Below, piece after piece: positions 26,871-37,156 of a stretch of DNA of 64,000 nucleotides; position 1 is the first letter of the stretch, and each line of letters starts with the position of its first letter. Under the pieces are notes generated by a model, which saw nothing but the letters and a program-made list of their open reading frames with translations, was not told the DNA's origin and ran no database searches. The stretch lies in NCBI RefSeq assembly GCF_009932395.1, contig NZ_LSRS01000007.1, positions 21,257 through 85,256 of the forward strand, in the 5' to 3' direction. The translations under genes were made by a program, and so were the position numbers. The DNA comes from Sporotomaculum syntrophicum (lineage in GTDB: Bacteria > Bacillota > Desulfotomaculia > Desulfotomaculales > Desulfallaceae).

Positions 26871-28745
26871 TTACTTATCTTTTTTATCCTCGTCAACTTC
26901 AAACTCGGCATCCACTACATTTTCCTTATTTTCTCCGGTCGCGGCACCACAACCGCCGGCACAGTCTGTGCCGCATCCTGCCTCAGCCCCGCCACCTTGA
27001 TCAGTTCCAGCCTGCTGTTGTTGATACAGTACGGCCGATAGCTCATACAGCGGTTTGGTTAATTCTTCAATGGCTGCCTTGATTTTGTCCACATCATCAC
27101 CCTTAACGACCTCTTTAAGCTTCTCAACTGCCTGGTTGACCTGATCAACTTTATCTTTATCGGCTTTATCGGCCAAATCTTTAATTGTCTTCTCGGCCTG
27201 GTAAATCATGCTGTCGGCCTGGTTACGCAGTTCTACCAGTTCTCTACGGCGCTCATCCTCTGCAGCATTTTTTTCAGCATCTTTAATCATCTTATCAATT
27301 TCCTCATCGCTGAGACCTGAGCCACCCGAAATAGTAATGCTCTGGCTTTTGCCCGTACCTTTATCCTTTGCCGATACATTAACAATACCGTTAGCATCAA
27401 TATCAAATGTTACTTCAATTTGCGGTACGCCCCGGGGTGCCGGCGGTATACCGGACAATTGGAACCGCCCTAGCGTTTTATTATCGGCCGCCATTGAACG
27501 CTCACCTTGTAGCACATGTATTTCCACCGTAGTCTGCCCGTCAGCAGCGGTAGAGAAAACCTGGCTCTTCGAGGTGGGTATGGTGGTGTTACGTTCGATC
27601 AACCTGGTGGATACACCGCCCAGGGTTTCTATACCCAGAGAAAGCGGTGTAACATCAAGCAACAGTACATCCTTAACTTCACCGGCCAGCACACCGGCTT
27701 GTATAGCCGCGCCAATGGCCACACACTCATCCGGATTAATCCCCTTGTGAGGCTCTTTTTGAATAAAGTTTTTGATGGCTTCCTGCACCGCCGGGACACG
27801 GGTGGAACCACCCACCAAGAGTACCTTATGAATATCCTGGGGACTTAATCCAGCATCGGACATCGCCTGCCTGGTGGGACCCATCGTCTTTTCCACCAAA
27901 TCTGCCGTCAGTTCATTAAACTTAGCCCGGGAAAGGTTGATATCCAGGTGTTTGGGGCCATTGGCGTCCGCTGTAATAAAGGGCAGGTTAATATTAGCCG
28001 ACATTACCCCGCTAAGCTCCACCTTGGCTTTCTCCGCAGCATCCTTAAGCCTCTGCAGCGCCATCCGGTCACCTTTCAAATCAATACCGGTATCCTTTTT
28101 AAACTCACTGATCAAGTATTCCACAACACGCTGGTCAAAATCATCACCGCCCAGCCGGTTATTCCCGCTGGTTGCCTTGACCTCAAAAACACCGTCACCG
28201 AGTTCCAATATGGACACATCAAAAGTACCGCCGCCCAGATCAAACACCAGAATGGTTTGTTCATCGCCTTTATCCAGGCCGTAAGCCAGCGCTGCTGCGG
28301 TAGGTTCATTAATAATACGCAATACCTCCAGGCCTGCTATTTTACCGGCATCTTTGGTTGCCTGGCGTTGTGCGTCGGTGAAATAAGCAGGCACTGTAAT
28401 AACCGCCTGGGTCACTTTCTCACCCAGGTAGCTTTCCGCATCAGTTTTCATTTTTTGCAAAACCATAGCAGATATTTCCTGGGGTGTATACTCCTTACCA
28501 TCTATATTTACTTTATAATCAGAACCCATATGCCTTTTAATAGAGCTTATCGTACGGTCGGGGTTGCTAACCGCCTGGTTTTTAGCTACTTGACCCACCA
28601 ACCGCTCACCTGTTTTAGAAAATCCCACTACTGAAGGGGTGGTTCGCCCTCCTTCAGCATTAGGTATAACCACTGCTTCGCCGCCCTCCATAACGGCCAT
28701 GCAGGAGTTGGTGGTACCCAGGTCAATACCCAGTACTTTAGCCAT
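26871..28745 (-). CDS. dnaK: Chaperone DnaK (Hsp70)
   Basis: A 624-residue Hsp70. The ATPase domain begins [18 protein letters not shown] and includes [15 protein letters not shown] and [10 protein letters not shown]. The linker [16 protein letters not shown] leads into the substrate-binding domain. The lid ends with a cysteine-containing glycine-rich tail (residues ~590-612, including [11 protein letters not shown]) before the acidic terminus, which is unusual since most DnaK tails lack cysteines. The operon is controlled by HrcA/CIRCE upstream of hrcA. Confidence 0.97.
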   Translation of the reverse strand: MAKVLGIDLGTTNSCMAVMEGGEAVVIPNAEGGRTTPSVVGFSKTGERLVGQVAKNQAVSNPDRTISSIKRHMGSDYKVNIDGKEYTPQEISAMVLQKMKTDAESYLGEKVTQAVITVPAYFTDAQRQATKDAGKIAGLEVLRIINEPTAAALAYGLDKGDEQTILVFDLGGGTFDVSILELGDGVFEVKATSGNNRLGGDDFDQRVVEYLISEFKKDTGIDLKGDRMALQRLKDAAEKAKVELSGVMSANINLPFITADANGPKHLDINLSRAKFNELTADLVEKTMGPTRQAMSDAGLSPQDIHKVLLVGGSTRVPAVQEAIKNFIQKEPHKGINPDECVAIGAAIQAGVLAGEVKDVLLLDVTPLSLGIETLGGVSTRLIERNTTIPTSKSQVFSTAADGQTTVEIHVLQGERSMAADNKTLGRFQLSGIPPAPRGVPQIEVTFDIDANGIVNVSAKDKGTGKSQSITISGGSGLSDEEIDKMIKDAEKNAAEDERRRELVELRNQADSMIYQAEKTIKDLADKADKDKVDQVNQAVEKLKEVVKGDDVDKIKAAIEELTKPLYELSAVLYQQQQAGTDQGGGAEAGCGTDCAGGCGAATGENKENVVDAEFEVDEDKKDK

Positions 28746-28771
28746 ATTTTTCGCCTCCTAAGTTTTTGCAG

Positions 28772-29374
28772 TTAATTCCCGGGTTTGGCGACTTTAACCA
28801 AAGCCGGGCGCAGTAATTTATCCTTAAGATAATAGCCCTGACGCAATTCCGCTGTGACAGTGTTTTCGGGATATTGATCCGTTATCTCTTGCATTATTGC
28901 TTCGTGTCGGGTGGGGTCAAATTGTTCACCCACGGATGTCACCGGTGTAAGTCCCTCTTTATGCAGTATGTCCTGTAACTGCCTAATAATCATAGTTATC
29001 CCCTCAACTACTTTGCTGGGGTCCTGCTCTTTGGCAGCCAGGGCTAGCTGGAAATTATCCAAAACAGGCAATAGCTCCTCACACAAAGAAGCAGCAGCGT
29101 ATTTTATAAATTCTTCCTTCTCCTTCGCAGTACGCTTGCGGTAGTTATCAAAATCAGCCTGCAGTCGCAGCAGGCGGTTATAATATTCTTCGGCTTTAGC
29201 TATTTGCTTAGCCAGCTCATCTTGTAACCGCTCCACGTTCATTGCTTCTTCTTCCGGCAGAACCTCCACATCACCGGTAATAGCTTCCCCATCGTCAATT
29301 GCTTGATGTTCTGCTTTATTTGAATTTTCCTTCGATAGGTGCTCATCGGCCGTAGCATCATGTAATTTATCCAC
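28772..29374 (-). CDS. grpE: Nucleotide exchange factor GrpE
   Basis: A 200-residue GrpE with an acidic, probably disordered N-terminus, a long coiled coil (~60-110, LQDELAKQIAKAEEYYNRLL) and the C-terminal beta wing (VTAELRQGYYLKDKLLRPAL). GTG at 29374 was chosen for an AAGGAG site eight bases upstream. The longer reading to 29407 includes that site. It acts as exchange factor for DnaK, encoded 26 bases downstream. Confidence 0.95.
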   Translation of the reverse strand: MDKLHDATADEHLSKENSNKAEHQAIDDGEAITGDVEVLPEEEAMNVERLQDELAKQIAKAEEYYNRLLRLQADFDNYRKRTAKEKEEFIKYAAASLCEELLPVLDNFQLALAAKEQDPSKVVEGITMIIRQLQDILHKEGLTPVTSVGEQFDPTRHEAIMQEITDQYPENTVTAELRQGYYLKDKLLRPALVKVAKPGN

Positions 29375-29453
29375 GCGTTTCACTCCTTGACCAACAATTA
29401 AATACACCGTGTTTATATATAAATTGTTAAATAACTTACACCATAAAATATGT

Positions 29454-30500
29454 TTATTTACTACGCCAGCGCATCAATCTTTCTATCACCATTGAAATAT
29501 TGTCCGTCATATATTCCACTACAGCGAATGCCCGGGCGTAATCCATCCTGGTCGGTCCTAGAAGGCCAATACTCCCTGCCGGTTTACCCTCCATGCGATA
29601 CGTGCCAAGCACCAGGCTGTAATCTTTTAGGCGACCGTCCTCCAGTTCTTCGCCAATACGCACCGTCACGCCACTCTCCTGGAAAACATCTGACATGATA
29701 TTGGCCAACTCCTGTTCATTCTCCAGCAGGCTGAGCAGTACTTTGACCTTCTCTATGTTATGAAATTCAGGCTGATTTAAAATATTAAAGATGCTGCCCA
29801 GGTAAATTTTTTCCCCGGTTTCCAAGGACAGCCCCTCTTGTATAACATCCATTGCCATATCCAATATATATTTTTGCTTAGCTAACTCAAAATAAATCTC
29901 CTTAATCAAGGTCAGGCGAATATTTTCAATTGTTTTGCCCTGCAACTTATGATTTAAAACTTTAGTGATCGTTTCCAGATCAGCAGCCTGTATGGTCTCC
30001 GGAATATCAATAATCCGATGGTGCACAGCCCCGGCATCGGTTACCACTACAACCATAGACTGCCCTATACCCATATGCACCAACTGGATGTGTTTGAGAC
30101 TGCCCCTGCCCAGGCTAGTTGTCATGACTACCCCGGTATAGTTAGTAATCTGCGATATTAGCTGACCGGCGTTTCTCAATACATGACCAATTTCCTGCTT
30201 CTTGGTAAGATAACTGTTAAGTACCAGTTTAGCTTCTTTCGAATCAAACTCCTCACGTTTCATCAGATGATCCACGTAATACCTGTAACCCTGGTCGGAG
30301 GGCACGCGCCCTGCTGAAGTGTGGGGTTGTTCAATGTAACCCATCTCCTCCAGGTCGGCCATTTCATTGCGGATGGTTGCCGAGCTCACACCTAATTTAT
30401 ATTTCCTGGCTATGGTCCGAGAACCCACCGGTTCCGCAGTGGCAATGTAATCCTGCACTATGGCCATTAGCACATTCTTTTTCCTGGCGTCAAGGGTCAT
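29454..30500 (-). CDS. hrcA: Heat-inducible repressor HrcA
   Basis: A 348-residue winged-helix repressor of class I heat-shock genes. The N-terminal DNA-binding region (VGSRTIARKYKLGVSSATIR, ~residues 25-44) is typical and the GAF-like domain follows. ATG at 30500 lies eight bases after AGGAGG. The CIRCE operator is 17 bases upstream of the start, so the gene is autoregulated along with grpE, dnaK and dnaJ. Confidence 0.96.
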   Translation of the reverse strand: MTLDARKKNVLMAIVQDYIATAEPVGSRTIARKYKLGVSSATIRNEMADLEEMGYIEQPHTSAGRVPSDQGYRYYVDHLMKREEFDSKEAKLVLNSYLTKKQEIGHVLRNAGQLISQITNYTGVVMTTSLGRGSLKHIQLVHMGIGQSMVVVVTDAGAVHHRIIDIPETIQAADLETITKVLNHKLQGKTIENIRLTLIKEIYFELAKQKYILDMAMDVIQEGLSLETGEKIYLGSIFNILNQPEFHNIEKVKVLLSLLENEQELANIMSDVFQESGVTVRIGEELEDGRLKDYSLVLGTYRMEGKPAGSIGLLGPTRMDYARAFAVVEYMTDNISMVIERLMRWRSK

Positions 30501-30516
30501 TTGCGACACCTCCTTG

Positions 30517-30543
30517 TTAGCACTCTCCCAAATTGAGTGCTAA
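30517..30543 (-). promoter_or_regulatory. CIRCE operator
   Basis: A perfect match to the HrcA operator consensus: TTAGCACTC, nine bases, GAGTGCTAA. It lies between the promoter and the hrcA start codon. Confidence 0.98.
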
Positions 30544-30554
30544 CATCTAATAAA

Positions 30555-30583
30555 AACATAGCACTAGTGATTTCATTTGTCAA
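30555..30583 (-). promoter_or_regulatory. Promoter of the hrcA-grpE-dnaK-dnaJ operon
   Basis: On the minus strand TTGACA (30578-30583) and TATGTT (30555-30560) are 17 bases apart, immediately upstream of CIRCE and after the hemW stop. Confidence 0.8.
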
Positions 30584-30589
30584 GAATAT

Positions 30590-31747
30590 TCACACCGGTG
30601 CAAACTCACACATCACCGCATTGGCCAACAGCATACCGGCCGGGGTTAAGCATAAATGATTACCCCGAAGCTTTAGTTGTCCCTTATTTACCAGTGATTC
30701 CACAAGACCTGGATATATCTCATTAAGTGATCGGCCAAACCGTTGTTTGAAACGCTCCAGATCCAGCCCTCCAGTCATGCGCAATCCTAAAAAAATAGTT
30801 TCAAAGATATCATTTTCCTGAGTAATGTCTTCAGACCAGGCAACCGGAAGCATTCCGGCATTTAGCCTGGTTGTGTAGTCAGTCAAATTAGTCTCGTTCG
30901 ACATGCGAACTCTCCTTAGGCGAGAGTGTGCTGCCGGTCCCAGTCCCAGGTAGTCTTCATTTTGCCAATAAACCAGGTTATGACGGCATTGTTTATTAAG
31001 CCGAGCAAAATTGGATATCTCATATTGCTCCAGGCCAGCAGACTGTAATATATTAATAGCTGCCTGGTACATGTTTATACCATCTTCTTCTTCGCAAGGT
31101 TGCAAAAGTCCGCTATCCACCTGCTCCTTTAATAGCGTGCCCTCTTCCAACTGAAGGCCATAGGCTGAAACATGTTCCGGCGCTAAATCTATTACCTGTT
31201 CCAAGCAGCGCTCCCATTCGGTAAGGGTTTGCCCGGGTACCTCAAAAATAAGATCCAGGTTGATATTATCAAAGCCTGCTTCCCGTGCCTGCCAAACTGC
31301 CGACACCGTTTGCTCATGGGTATGTATACGCCCCAGGGTGCGTAGCGTGGCCTCACTGCAAGCCTGGGCTCCCAAACTGAGGCGGTTGACCCCGGCCAGG
31401 CGCAGAGAGGACAGCTTACCGGCATCAACAGTACCAGGATTAGCTTCAATAGTAAATTCAACATCTGACGATAAATTATAATACCCTTTTATGAGAGTTA
31501 TTATTTCCAAAAGCAGCTTTGTTGATAAACAGGTAGGAGTCCCCCCACCAATAAAAACGGTGGACAAAGGCCACCGTTTTTCATGCTTGTCCCCTAACCG
31601 TAACTCCATCTCTCGACGCAAACCGGTTACATATAGGCGAGCGTTAGATTCATTATACGGATAAGAAACAAAGTCACAGTACCGGCACTTGCGCACACAA
31701 AAGGGGACGTGAATATATAAAGCACTGTGCCCAACATTTTCAAGCAA
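30590..31747 (-). CDS. hemW: Heme chaperone HemW (radical SAM)
   Basis: A 385-residue HemW, formerly annotated as oxygen-independent coproporphyrinogen III oxidase. LYIHVPFCVRKCRYCDF (residues ~10-26) carries the CxxxCxxC cluster motif and the extra cysteine position typical of HemW. The HemN C-terminal domain follows. The start is a TTG at 31747 with GGGGGG seven bases upstream. It is placed between lepA and hrcA as in many Clostridia. The HemW assignment over HemN rests on length and motif spacing. Confidence 0.9.
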   Translation of the reverse strand: MLENVGHSALYIHVPFCVRKCRYCDFVSYPYNESNARLYVTGLRREMELRLGDKHEKRWPLSTVFIGGGTPTCLSTKLLLEIITLIKGYYNLSSDVEFTIEANPGTVDAGKLSSLRLAGVNRLSLGAQACSEATLRTLGRIHTHEQTVSAVWQAREAGFDNINLDLIFEVPGQTLTEWERCLEQVIDLAPEHVSAYGLQLEEGTLLKEQVDSGLLQPCEEEDGINMYQAAINILQSAGLEQYEISNFARLNKQCRHNLVYWQNEDYLGLGPAAHSRLRRVRMSNETNLTDYTTRLNAGMLPVAWSEDITQENDIFETIFLGLRMTGGLDLERFKQRFGRSLNEIYPGLVESLVNKGQLKLRGNHLCLTPAGMLLANAVMCEFAPV

Positions 31748-31831
31748 CGCCTTGCCCCCCAGTATTTTTCGCCAGCAGTTGAAAAGCCGTTTCTTAACAA
31801 CGTCCTGCTTGAAGTATTCCTTGACTACATG

Positions 31832-31942
31832 CTAAACCTTTAGATTCTTGGTATTATCTGCCCAAAATACTATTTCAAGAATTATGTGGTCCACTTGACG
31901 AAGTACTTCCTTACTTGCGATGTTGTCGCTTGCCTTATCCAT
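31832..31942 (-). pseudogene. Small ORF remnant between lepA and hemW
   Basis: A 36-residue minus-strand frame (ATG at 31942, TAG at 31832) reads like protein (NIASKEVLRQVDHIILEIVF). After the amber codon the same frame continues 28 codons (HVVKEYFKQDVVKKRL and following) directly into the hemW start without another stop. There is no good ribosome binding site. It could be a decayed gene between lepA and hemW, or chance. Confidence 0.3.
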
Positions 31943-31983
31943 GATATTGTCCGTATATTTTAACAGCTTATCCTGCCCACCTC

Positions 31984-33798
31984 TTATCTCTTATCTTCAC
32001 CAATCTTCAGCACAGCCATAAACGCTTCCTGGGGTATTTCCACACTGCCCACCTGCTTCATCCGTTTTTTCCCCTCTTTTTGCTTTTCCAGCAGCTTGCG
32101 TTTACGTGTGATGTCGCCCCCGTAGCACTTAGCCAGCACGTCCTTGCGGCGAGCTCGCACCGTTTCCCTGGCAATCACTTTACTTCCGATGGCAGCCTGG
32201 ATTGGCACTTCAAATAGTTGGCGGGGAATCAGACTCCTCAGCTTTTCTACCAGAGCTCTGCCCCGCTGGTAGGACTTATCTTGATGCACAATAAAGCTCA
32301 AGGCATCCAGTGGTTCCTCATTAACTAAAATATCCATTTTCACCAGCTTAGACTGCCGAAAACCATCCCATTCATAATCCAGAGAGGCGTAACCCTTGGT
32401 ACGGGATTTTAGCTGGTCAAAAAAATCAAAAATAATTTCGCTCAGGGGCAGGTCGTATTTAATCATCACCCGGCTCTGGCTCAAGTACACCATATCCTTG
32501 TATACACCCCGGCGTTCCTGACTAAGCTCCATCACCGCTCCAACAAATTCCTGGGGCACCATAATCGTAGCTGCCACAAAAGGCTCCTCCACCGACACAA
32601 TACTGCCGCTGGGAGGCATCAGGCTGGGATTATCAATTTCCTGTGTTTCTCCGGCTGTAGTATTTACCCGGTACCTTACGCTGGGAGCGGTTGTAATCAG
32701 GCTCAGCCCATATTCCCGCTCCAGCCGTTCTTGAATGATCTCCATATGTAAAAGCCCCAGAAAGCCACAGCGGAAACCAAAACCCAGCGCTTCAGATGTC
32801 TCAGCTTCGTAAACCAAGGAAGCATCATTAAGCTTTAGCTTATCCAGCGCATCTCGCAAAGCACCATATTCGTTGGACTCCACGGGATAAAGCCCGCAAT
32901 ATACCATCGGCTTAACCTGGCGGTAGCCCGGCAGCGGGGCAGCAGCGGACCGGTTGGCATTTGTGATGGTATCCCCTACCCGACAATCACGTGCATTTTT
33001 AATACTGGCAGCTAAAAATCCTACCTCACCAGCCCGCAATTCATCAACTAAGGTTGGGGCAGGCTTAAAGACTCCCACTTCATTAACCTCAAACTCCTTG
33101 CCGATGGCCATCATTTTAATAGGCATGCCTTTGGCCAGCCGCCCTTCCATCACCCTGAAATAGGCAATGACACCCTTATAGGAGTCGTAATGGGAATCAA
33201 AAATCAATGCCTGCAGCGGGCTTGTTTCATCACCCTGAGGTGGGGGAATTCTTTGCACAATGGCTTCTAAGATCTCCTCGATACCTTCGCCGGTCTTAGC
33301 TGAGGTTAATACAGCGTCTTGAGCACTCAGCCCGATAACCTCTTCAATTTCATTTCTAACCCTCTCAGGGTCAGCCGACGGCAGATCTATTTTATTAATG
33401 ACCGGAATTATTTCCAAATCGTGGTCAATTGCCAGGTAAACATTAGCCAGCGTCTGGGCTTCTATACCTTGAGCAGCATCCACCACCAGCAAAGCCCCCT
33501 CACAGGAAGCCAGGCTACGGGACACTTCATAAGTAAAATCAACATGCCCCGGCGTATCAATTAGGTTCAGGGCATATTCTTGCCCATCCCTGGCCAGGTA
33601 ATTCAGACGCACAGCCCGAAGCTTAATGGTTATGCCCCTCTCTCTCTCTAATTCCATGTTATCCAGTACCTGTTCGGACATTTCCCGCTGGGTCAGAGCA
33701 CCAGTGTATTCCAACAGCCTGTCCGCTAGAGTTGATTTGCCATGATCAATATGGGCAATGATACAAAAATTACGAATATGATCCTGTCTAATATCCAA
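31984..33798 (-). CDS. lepA: Elongation factor 4 (LepA)
   Basis: A 604-residue translational GTPase that acts on stalled or initiating ribosomes. The G1 motif AHIDHGKST is at residues 14-22, with DTPGHVDF and [10 protein letters not shown] following. The C-terminal LepA-specific domain contains [20 protein letters not shown]. Length is normal. It is followed by hemW and the heat-shock operon, the usual Firmicute context. Confidence 0.97.
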   Translation of the reverse strand: MDIRQDHIRNFCIIAHIDHGKSTLADRLLEYTGALTQREMSEQVLDNMELERERGITIKLRAVRLNYLARDGQEYALNLIDTPGHVDFTYEVSRSLASCEGALLVVDAAQGIEAQTLANVYLAIDHDLEIIPVINKIDLPSADPERVRNEIEEVIGLSAQDAVLTSAKTGEGIEEILEAIVQRIPPPQGDETSPLQALIFDSHYDSYKGVIAYFRVMEGRLAKGMPIKMMAIGKEFEVNEVGVFKPAPTLVDELRAGEVGFLAASIKNARDCRVGDTITNANRSAAAPLPGYRQVKPMVYCGLYPVESNEYGALRDALDKLKLNDASLVYEAETSEALGFGFRCGFLGLLHMEIIQERLEREYGLSLITTAPSVRYRVNTTAGETQEIDNPSLMPPSGSIVSVEEPFVAATIMVPQEFVGAVMELSQERRGVYKDMVYLSQSRVMIKYDLPLSEIIFDFFDQLKSRTKGYASLDYEWDGFRQSKLVKMDILVNEEPLDALSFIVHQDKSYQRGRALVEKLRSLIPRQLFEVPIQAAIGSKVIARETVRARRKDVLAKCYGGDITRKRKLLEKQKEGKKRMKQVGSVEIPQEAFMAVLKIGEDKR

Positions 33799-34095
33799 CG
33801 GTAATTCCTCTCTCCTTAAAAGGTCAGCTCACAATATTATAGCATTTGCCCGTAAAGGTTAAAAGAACCTTATAGAGTAGGCATCAAAGTACTGCATTTT
33901 TTCTTCCTCAGTCTTAAACTATACTTCAGGTTTGGTATTGGCTACCTTAATGCATGTTAGCTGGCCTGAGAAAACCATCCGGGCATAGCCCAGCTGCTCT
34001 GTTTGAGTAGTCAAGAACGTATTTATTAACTGGTGACTCAATTAATACCGGCCAAGCAATCAGGCCTATCGTTCGGTTTTTCAGTAACTGTGTTT

Positions 34096-34299
34096 TTATT
34101 CTTCTTCCCTAATTTGCTCGGCGAGCTGAACAATAAGTTGTTTTCTTTGTTGAGTCGCTACCTGGTCCACTGTGATTTGAATGTTGATTACATCGCCTAC
34201 CCTGGCGCTCTTTGGCACCAATACTTTGGGTATATGAAATATCCTACGTTTATACTCGATTAAAGCATACTCCCCTTCAAATCGATCAATTACCAACAT
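34096..34299 (-). CDS. DUF3006 family small protein
   Basis: A 67-residue protein matching the DUF3006 pattern: start MLVIDRFEGEYALIEY, then IPKVLVPKSARVGDVINI and a C-terminal helix. It is probably a small beta-barrel, and the family function is unknown. In other Firmicutes it can sit beside ComEC-type or metallo-beta-lactamase genes, but here it lies alone between a small membrane protein gene and lepA. Confidence 0.75.
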   Translation of the reverse strand: MLVIDRFEGEYALIEYKRRIFHIPKVLVPKSARVGDVINIQITVDQVATQQRKQLIVQLAEQIREEE

Positions 34300-34539
34300 T
34301 TTATTAACACCCCTTTTGGCTTCTATTATCTTTCTATCATAACCAATTTGAATGGAGATAGCTAATTGTTATAGCCCAAAAATAGACCAACTGTTTATTT
34401 AGGCCTTCTTACATTCTACTCTAATTAGTTAATAGCATGTTTTTTAATCTATTATAACATGTCTAACCCGCTATGATTTAGCTGTTAAATTTGAAAGGTG
34501 CCATAAAAATAAATAGAACAACGCCCTACCTATACCCAC

Positions 34540-34878
34540 TTATTGCCAGCCCATAATTTCCCGTGTTTTTTGCTGTACCGGGTCTAGACGATGTGTAATT
34601 ACCTCCCGGCCAAAACTAAATAATTCACCGGCCTGCTCACCCACCTTTTGACACCAGGCATTAGTAAGCCAAGTACTGCTGTCCAGTGATATGAGCAGGG
34701 TTTCGCCCAATAAACTAATTTCCAATTTATCTTCTGCGGTACGCCAATTCAGCAGCGTTAAAGGTTGTTCTGGACTCACCAGACGATTAAAATTATTGAG
34801 GGCAATATTAAGGTTGAAAAAAACCATGCCAATGCATATACCCATCATGACTAGCATAGATTTGCTTGTTTTTTGCAT
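34540..34878 (-). CDS. Small single-span membrane protein downstream of spoIIP
   Basis: A 112-residue protein with a hydrophobic N-terminal helix (residues ~8-28, SMLVMMGICIGMVFFNLNIA) and an extracytoplasmic tail. I do not recognise the family. It follows spoIIP by about 60 bases on the same strand, so a sporulation link is possible but only by position. Confidence 0.55.
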   Translation of the reverse strand: MQKTSKSMLVMMGICIGMVFFNLNIALNNFNRLVSPEQPLTLLNWRTAEDKLEISLLGETLLISLDSSTWLTNAWCQKVGEQAGELFSFGREVITHRLDPVQQKTREIMGWQ

Positions 34879-34939
34879 ATCTTCACCGCATACATAGTTT
34901 ATTACGTATATTTACCAAAAAAAAGCTTTTCTATGCTAT

Positions 34940-36010
34940 TCAGCTATCTAAATTTCGTTTAACCATCTCCGCCACAGGCCCGGCCAACATTCGCGCGGCA
35001 GCAACTGCCTCCTCTGTCGAGTTACTAACGCTGCCCATTTCCAAAAGTACAGCTCGGGGGTGCAAAAACTGGTTATAACGTCCCTCTTTAATACGAACAC
35101 CCAGGCACAGCCCGGGATACTGTTTATCAATTTCAGCAGCCAACTCCTGGGCAAAGCTATAGTTTTGACGCCAGGTAGGAAAAGGCGACCGGGCATCGGA
35201 ACCAACAACGATCAATACAGGAGCTACCTGCTGTCCATCCACGCTCACTAAACTGTCTTTCCTGGGTTTACCCGCGTCACGGTGAATATCCAGAACCACC
35301 TGCACCGCAGGGTTATCTTCAAGTAATTTTTGCAAAGTTCCCTGGGAAACTGTATAGGCACTGTTATAGTTGGTATCATTTATAACATCGGAGCGAGCTA
35401 CCCGCACACCATATTTTTTTTCTAGTTCATCTTCCAGCGCCTCAGCCACTTTGACCACACCGCCTCGCTTAGCGGTAAGCCGCTCCATCCCGTCGGTAAG
35501 GGCATAGGTTTCACCGGTATGAGTATTATAAATTGCCACTAGACTTTGCGCCGAAAGAGACTGTGGAGGCTGTGCGGCTTCCGGATCAGGCACTGGCTCC
35601 AGCTTTGGTGCCGTAACCAAGGCAGTCGGTTCTTCAGGCTTCACAACCCCAGCCAGCAGAGGCATTTGGTAGGCCAAAATTTGCATTTGACGCTGCTGGT
35701 CTAGGCTAAATAACCGCGCTAGTTGAGCTGTCAAGACACCCGTCCCGGCCACCTGAGGGGTATCCTCCTTACTGCCCGACCAGGCCATCACCGGTACTGC
35801 CACTCGAATAACACCACGGGGATCGCGATCATTCCAAGCAAGCAATAAATTCAATAATCCATGCCCGACTTTAGACAAAACAGGATACAAGACAACCAAA
35901 CAATTAATCAATATTATCGCCAGCATCACAAATATTACCAAATATAAAACTGGTTTGAATCTAACCCGTGGCCCATACCTGCGATAGTGATAGTTATATA
36001 CAGGGTACAT
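34940..36010 (-). CDS. spoIIP: Stage II sporulation protein P
   Basis: A 356-residue SpoIIP, an amidase and endopeptidase that degrades septal peptidoglycan during engulfment with SpoIID and SpoIIM. It has an N-terminal membrane helix (residues ~22-45) and a C-terminal catalytic domain starting LVAIYNTHTGETY (~168-180) with VVLDIHRDAG (~240-249), where the metal-binding histidine lies. The order spoIIP-(small genes)-lepA is common in spore-forming Clostridia. Confidence 0.94.
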   Translation of the reverse strand: MYPVYNYHYRRYGPRVRFKPVLYLVIFVMLAIILINCLVVLYPVLSKVGHGLLNLLLAWNDRDPRGVIRVAVPVMAWSGSKEDTPQVAGTGVLTAQLARLFSLDQQRQMQILAYQMPLLAGVVKPEEPTALVTAPKLEPVPDPEAAQPPQSLSAQSLVAIYNTHTGETYALTDGMERLTAKRGGVVKVAEALEDELEKKYGVRVARSDVINDTNYNSAYTVSQGTLQKLLEDNPAVQVVLDIHRDAGKPRKDSLVSVDGQQVAPVLIVVGSDARSPFPTWRQNYSFAQELAAEIDKQYPGLCLGVRIKEGRYNQFLHPRAVLLEMGSVSNSTEEAVAAARMLAGPVAEMVKRNLDS

Positions 36011-36374
36011 TATTCCCCTCCTTCAGCTTATCCTTCTAGGCGATGATTTAGCTCTAGATATTTACAGTGACATACCTTCAATCATACTGCCATTCACATA
36101 GCAGACTGCTACACTAAAATTGCTGCAATAGCTCAAACATACGGAAAAAGCCATGCTTCTTAAAACTATACAGCTGATGACTTGTCTATAACTATGTCCT
36201 AGTGGGGGATATTATTACATATGTAAAAAAATTAGTTTGTTATTGTTGCATGTCTTTTACTATTAAACCCCGCCGTTTTTCACGGCGGGGTTTAGCTTGC
36301 TACAAACGTGTACTTGAAAAACCGGTAAGGTCGTTCATTATTCTAGCCTGTATACTTCACCAATACCTGGTCAA
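36011..36374. other. Intergenic region with a GC-rich hairpin
   Basis: No gene is seen. At about 36265-36295 a strong hairpin (ACCCCGCCG, TTTTTCA-type loop, CGGCGGGGT) flanked by A and T runs could terminate transcription in either direction, most likely the holin-like gene on the minus strand. Confidence 0.6.
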
Positions 36375-36716
36375 TCAGCGCAACACCGTAGGTACTACGG
36401 CATCGATCAGCCCAACCACGAAAGCTGAAATTAATGCTCCCACCAGGCTGACACTGAGCATATCGGGTATAATAAATTGCGCCAGGTAGATTACCACGGC
36501 TGCAGTAAGAAATCCCACGATACCGCGATTCTGAGGTGAAATTCGGTCACCCAGCAGTGCTTCAGCAACATAGCCCAGCACTGCAATCACAGCGGCGGCA
36601 ATTAAAGCACCCGTAAAACCGCCACGCACGACAAAACCAGGGGCCAGCCAGCTAACAACTATTAATACAAGTGCTGAAACAACAAAACGAACGGCTAGTC
36701 CAATCCATTGCGACAT
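36375..36716 (-). CDS. Four-helix membrane protein, phage holin superfamily IV type
   Basis: A 113-residue hydrophobic protein with four predicted membrane helices. Its sequence pattern (SWLAPGFVVRGGFTGALIAA, VAEALLGDRISPQNRGIVGF) belongs to the family annotated as mycobacterial four-TMS phage holin superfamily IV. Chromosomal copies in Clostridia are not prophage genes and their role is unknown. There are no phage genes around it. Confidence 0.75.
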   Translation of the reverse strand: MSQWIGLAVRFVVSALVLIVVSWLAPGFVVRGGFTGALIAAAVIAVLGYVAEALLGDRISPQNRGIVGFLTAAVVIYLAQFIIPDMLSVSLVGALISAFVVGLIDAVVPTVLR

Positions 36717-36841
36717 TTATGTCTCACCTCCTTTTTTAAAAACTATAATTAGGATTAACCAAAAAACCCGCCCGTATACCAGGCTGAGCTTGCATTTTTT
36801 TTAAGCACATGGTAAAATTGACGCTGTTGGGAGGTGAAAAA

Positions 36842-37111
36842 ATGCCTAATATTAAATCTGCTGCCAAGCGAGTGCTAATTACAAAAAAACGCACCGAGCG
36901 CAACCGGCATATTAAATCAACAGTTCGCACTGCGATACGCCGTTTTCATGAGGCAATGGCTTCTGAAAACAAAGAAGACGCACAAATGAAATTACGCCGG
37001 GCACTCGTTATTATAGACAAGGCGGCTACCAAAGGTGTATTGCACAGAAATACAGCAGCTCGCCAAAAATCCCGCCTGACTAAGTTTTTCAATAAAAATA
37101 TCGCTGGTTAA
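36842..37111 (+). CDS. rpsT: 30S ribosomal protein S20 (bS20)
   Basis: An 89-residue basic protein with the standard start MPNIKSAAKRVLITKK and the C-terminal helix (GVLHRNTAARQKSRL). ATG at 36842 follows GGGAGGTGAAAA. An upstream in-frame ATG at 36809 lacks a ribosome binding site. It faces holA convergently. Confidence 0.97.
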   Translation: MPNIKSAAKRVLITKKRTERNRHIKSTVRTAIRRFHEAMASENKEDAQMKLRRALVIIDKAATKGVLHRNTAARQKSRLTKFFNKNIAG

Positions 37112-37117
37112 AAGACT

Positions 37118-37146
37118 ACCACCCAGTTAAAACAAACATGGGTGGT
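37118..37146 (+). terminator. Convergent terminator rpsT / holA
   Basis: An 8-bp stem (ACCACCCA/TGGGTGGT) with a 13-base loop, followed by TAATTTATTTTT on the plus strand. It lies seven bases after the rpsT stop. Confidence 0.7.
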
Positions 37147-37156
37147 TAATTTATTT

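Noticed and set aside
33919-34041. A 40-codon minus-strand ORF (TTG start) between lepA and the DUF3006 gene.
   Set aside because: No ribosome binding site and no recognisable motif. Length is within chance expectation.
36375-36716. Holin-like protein as evidence of a prophage.
   Set aside because: No lysin, portal, tail or integrase genes are near. This family is common as a chromosomal membrane protein in Clostridia.
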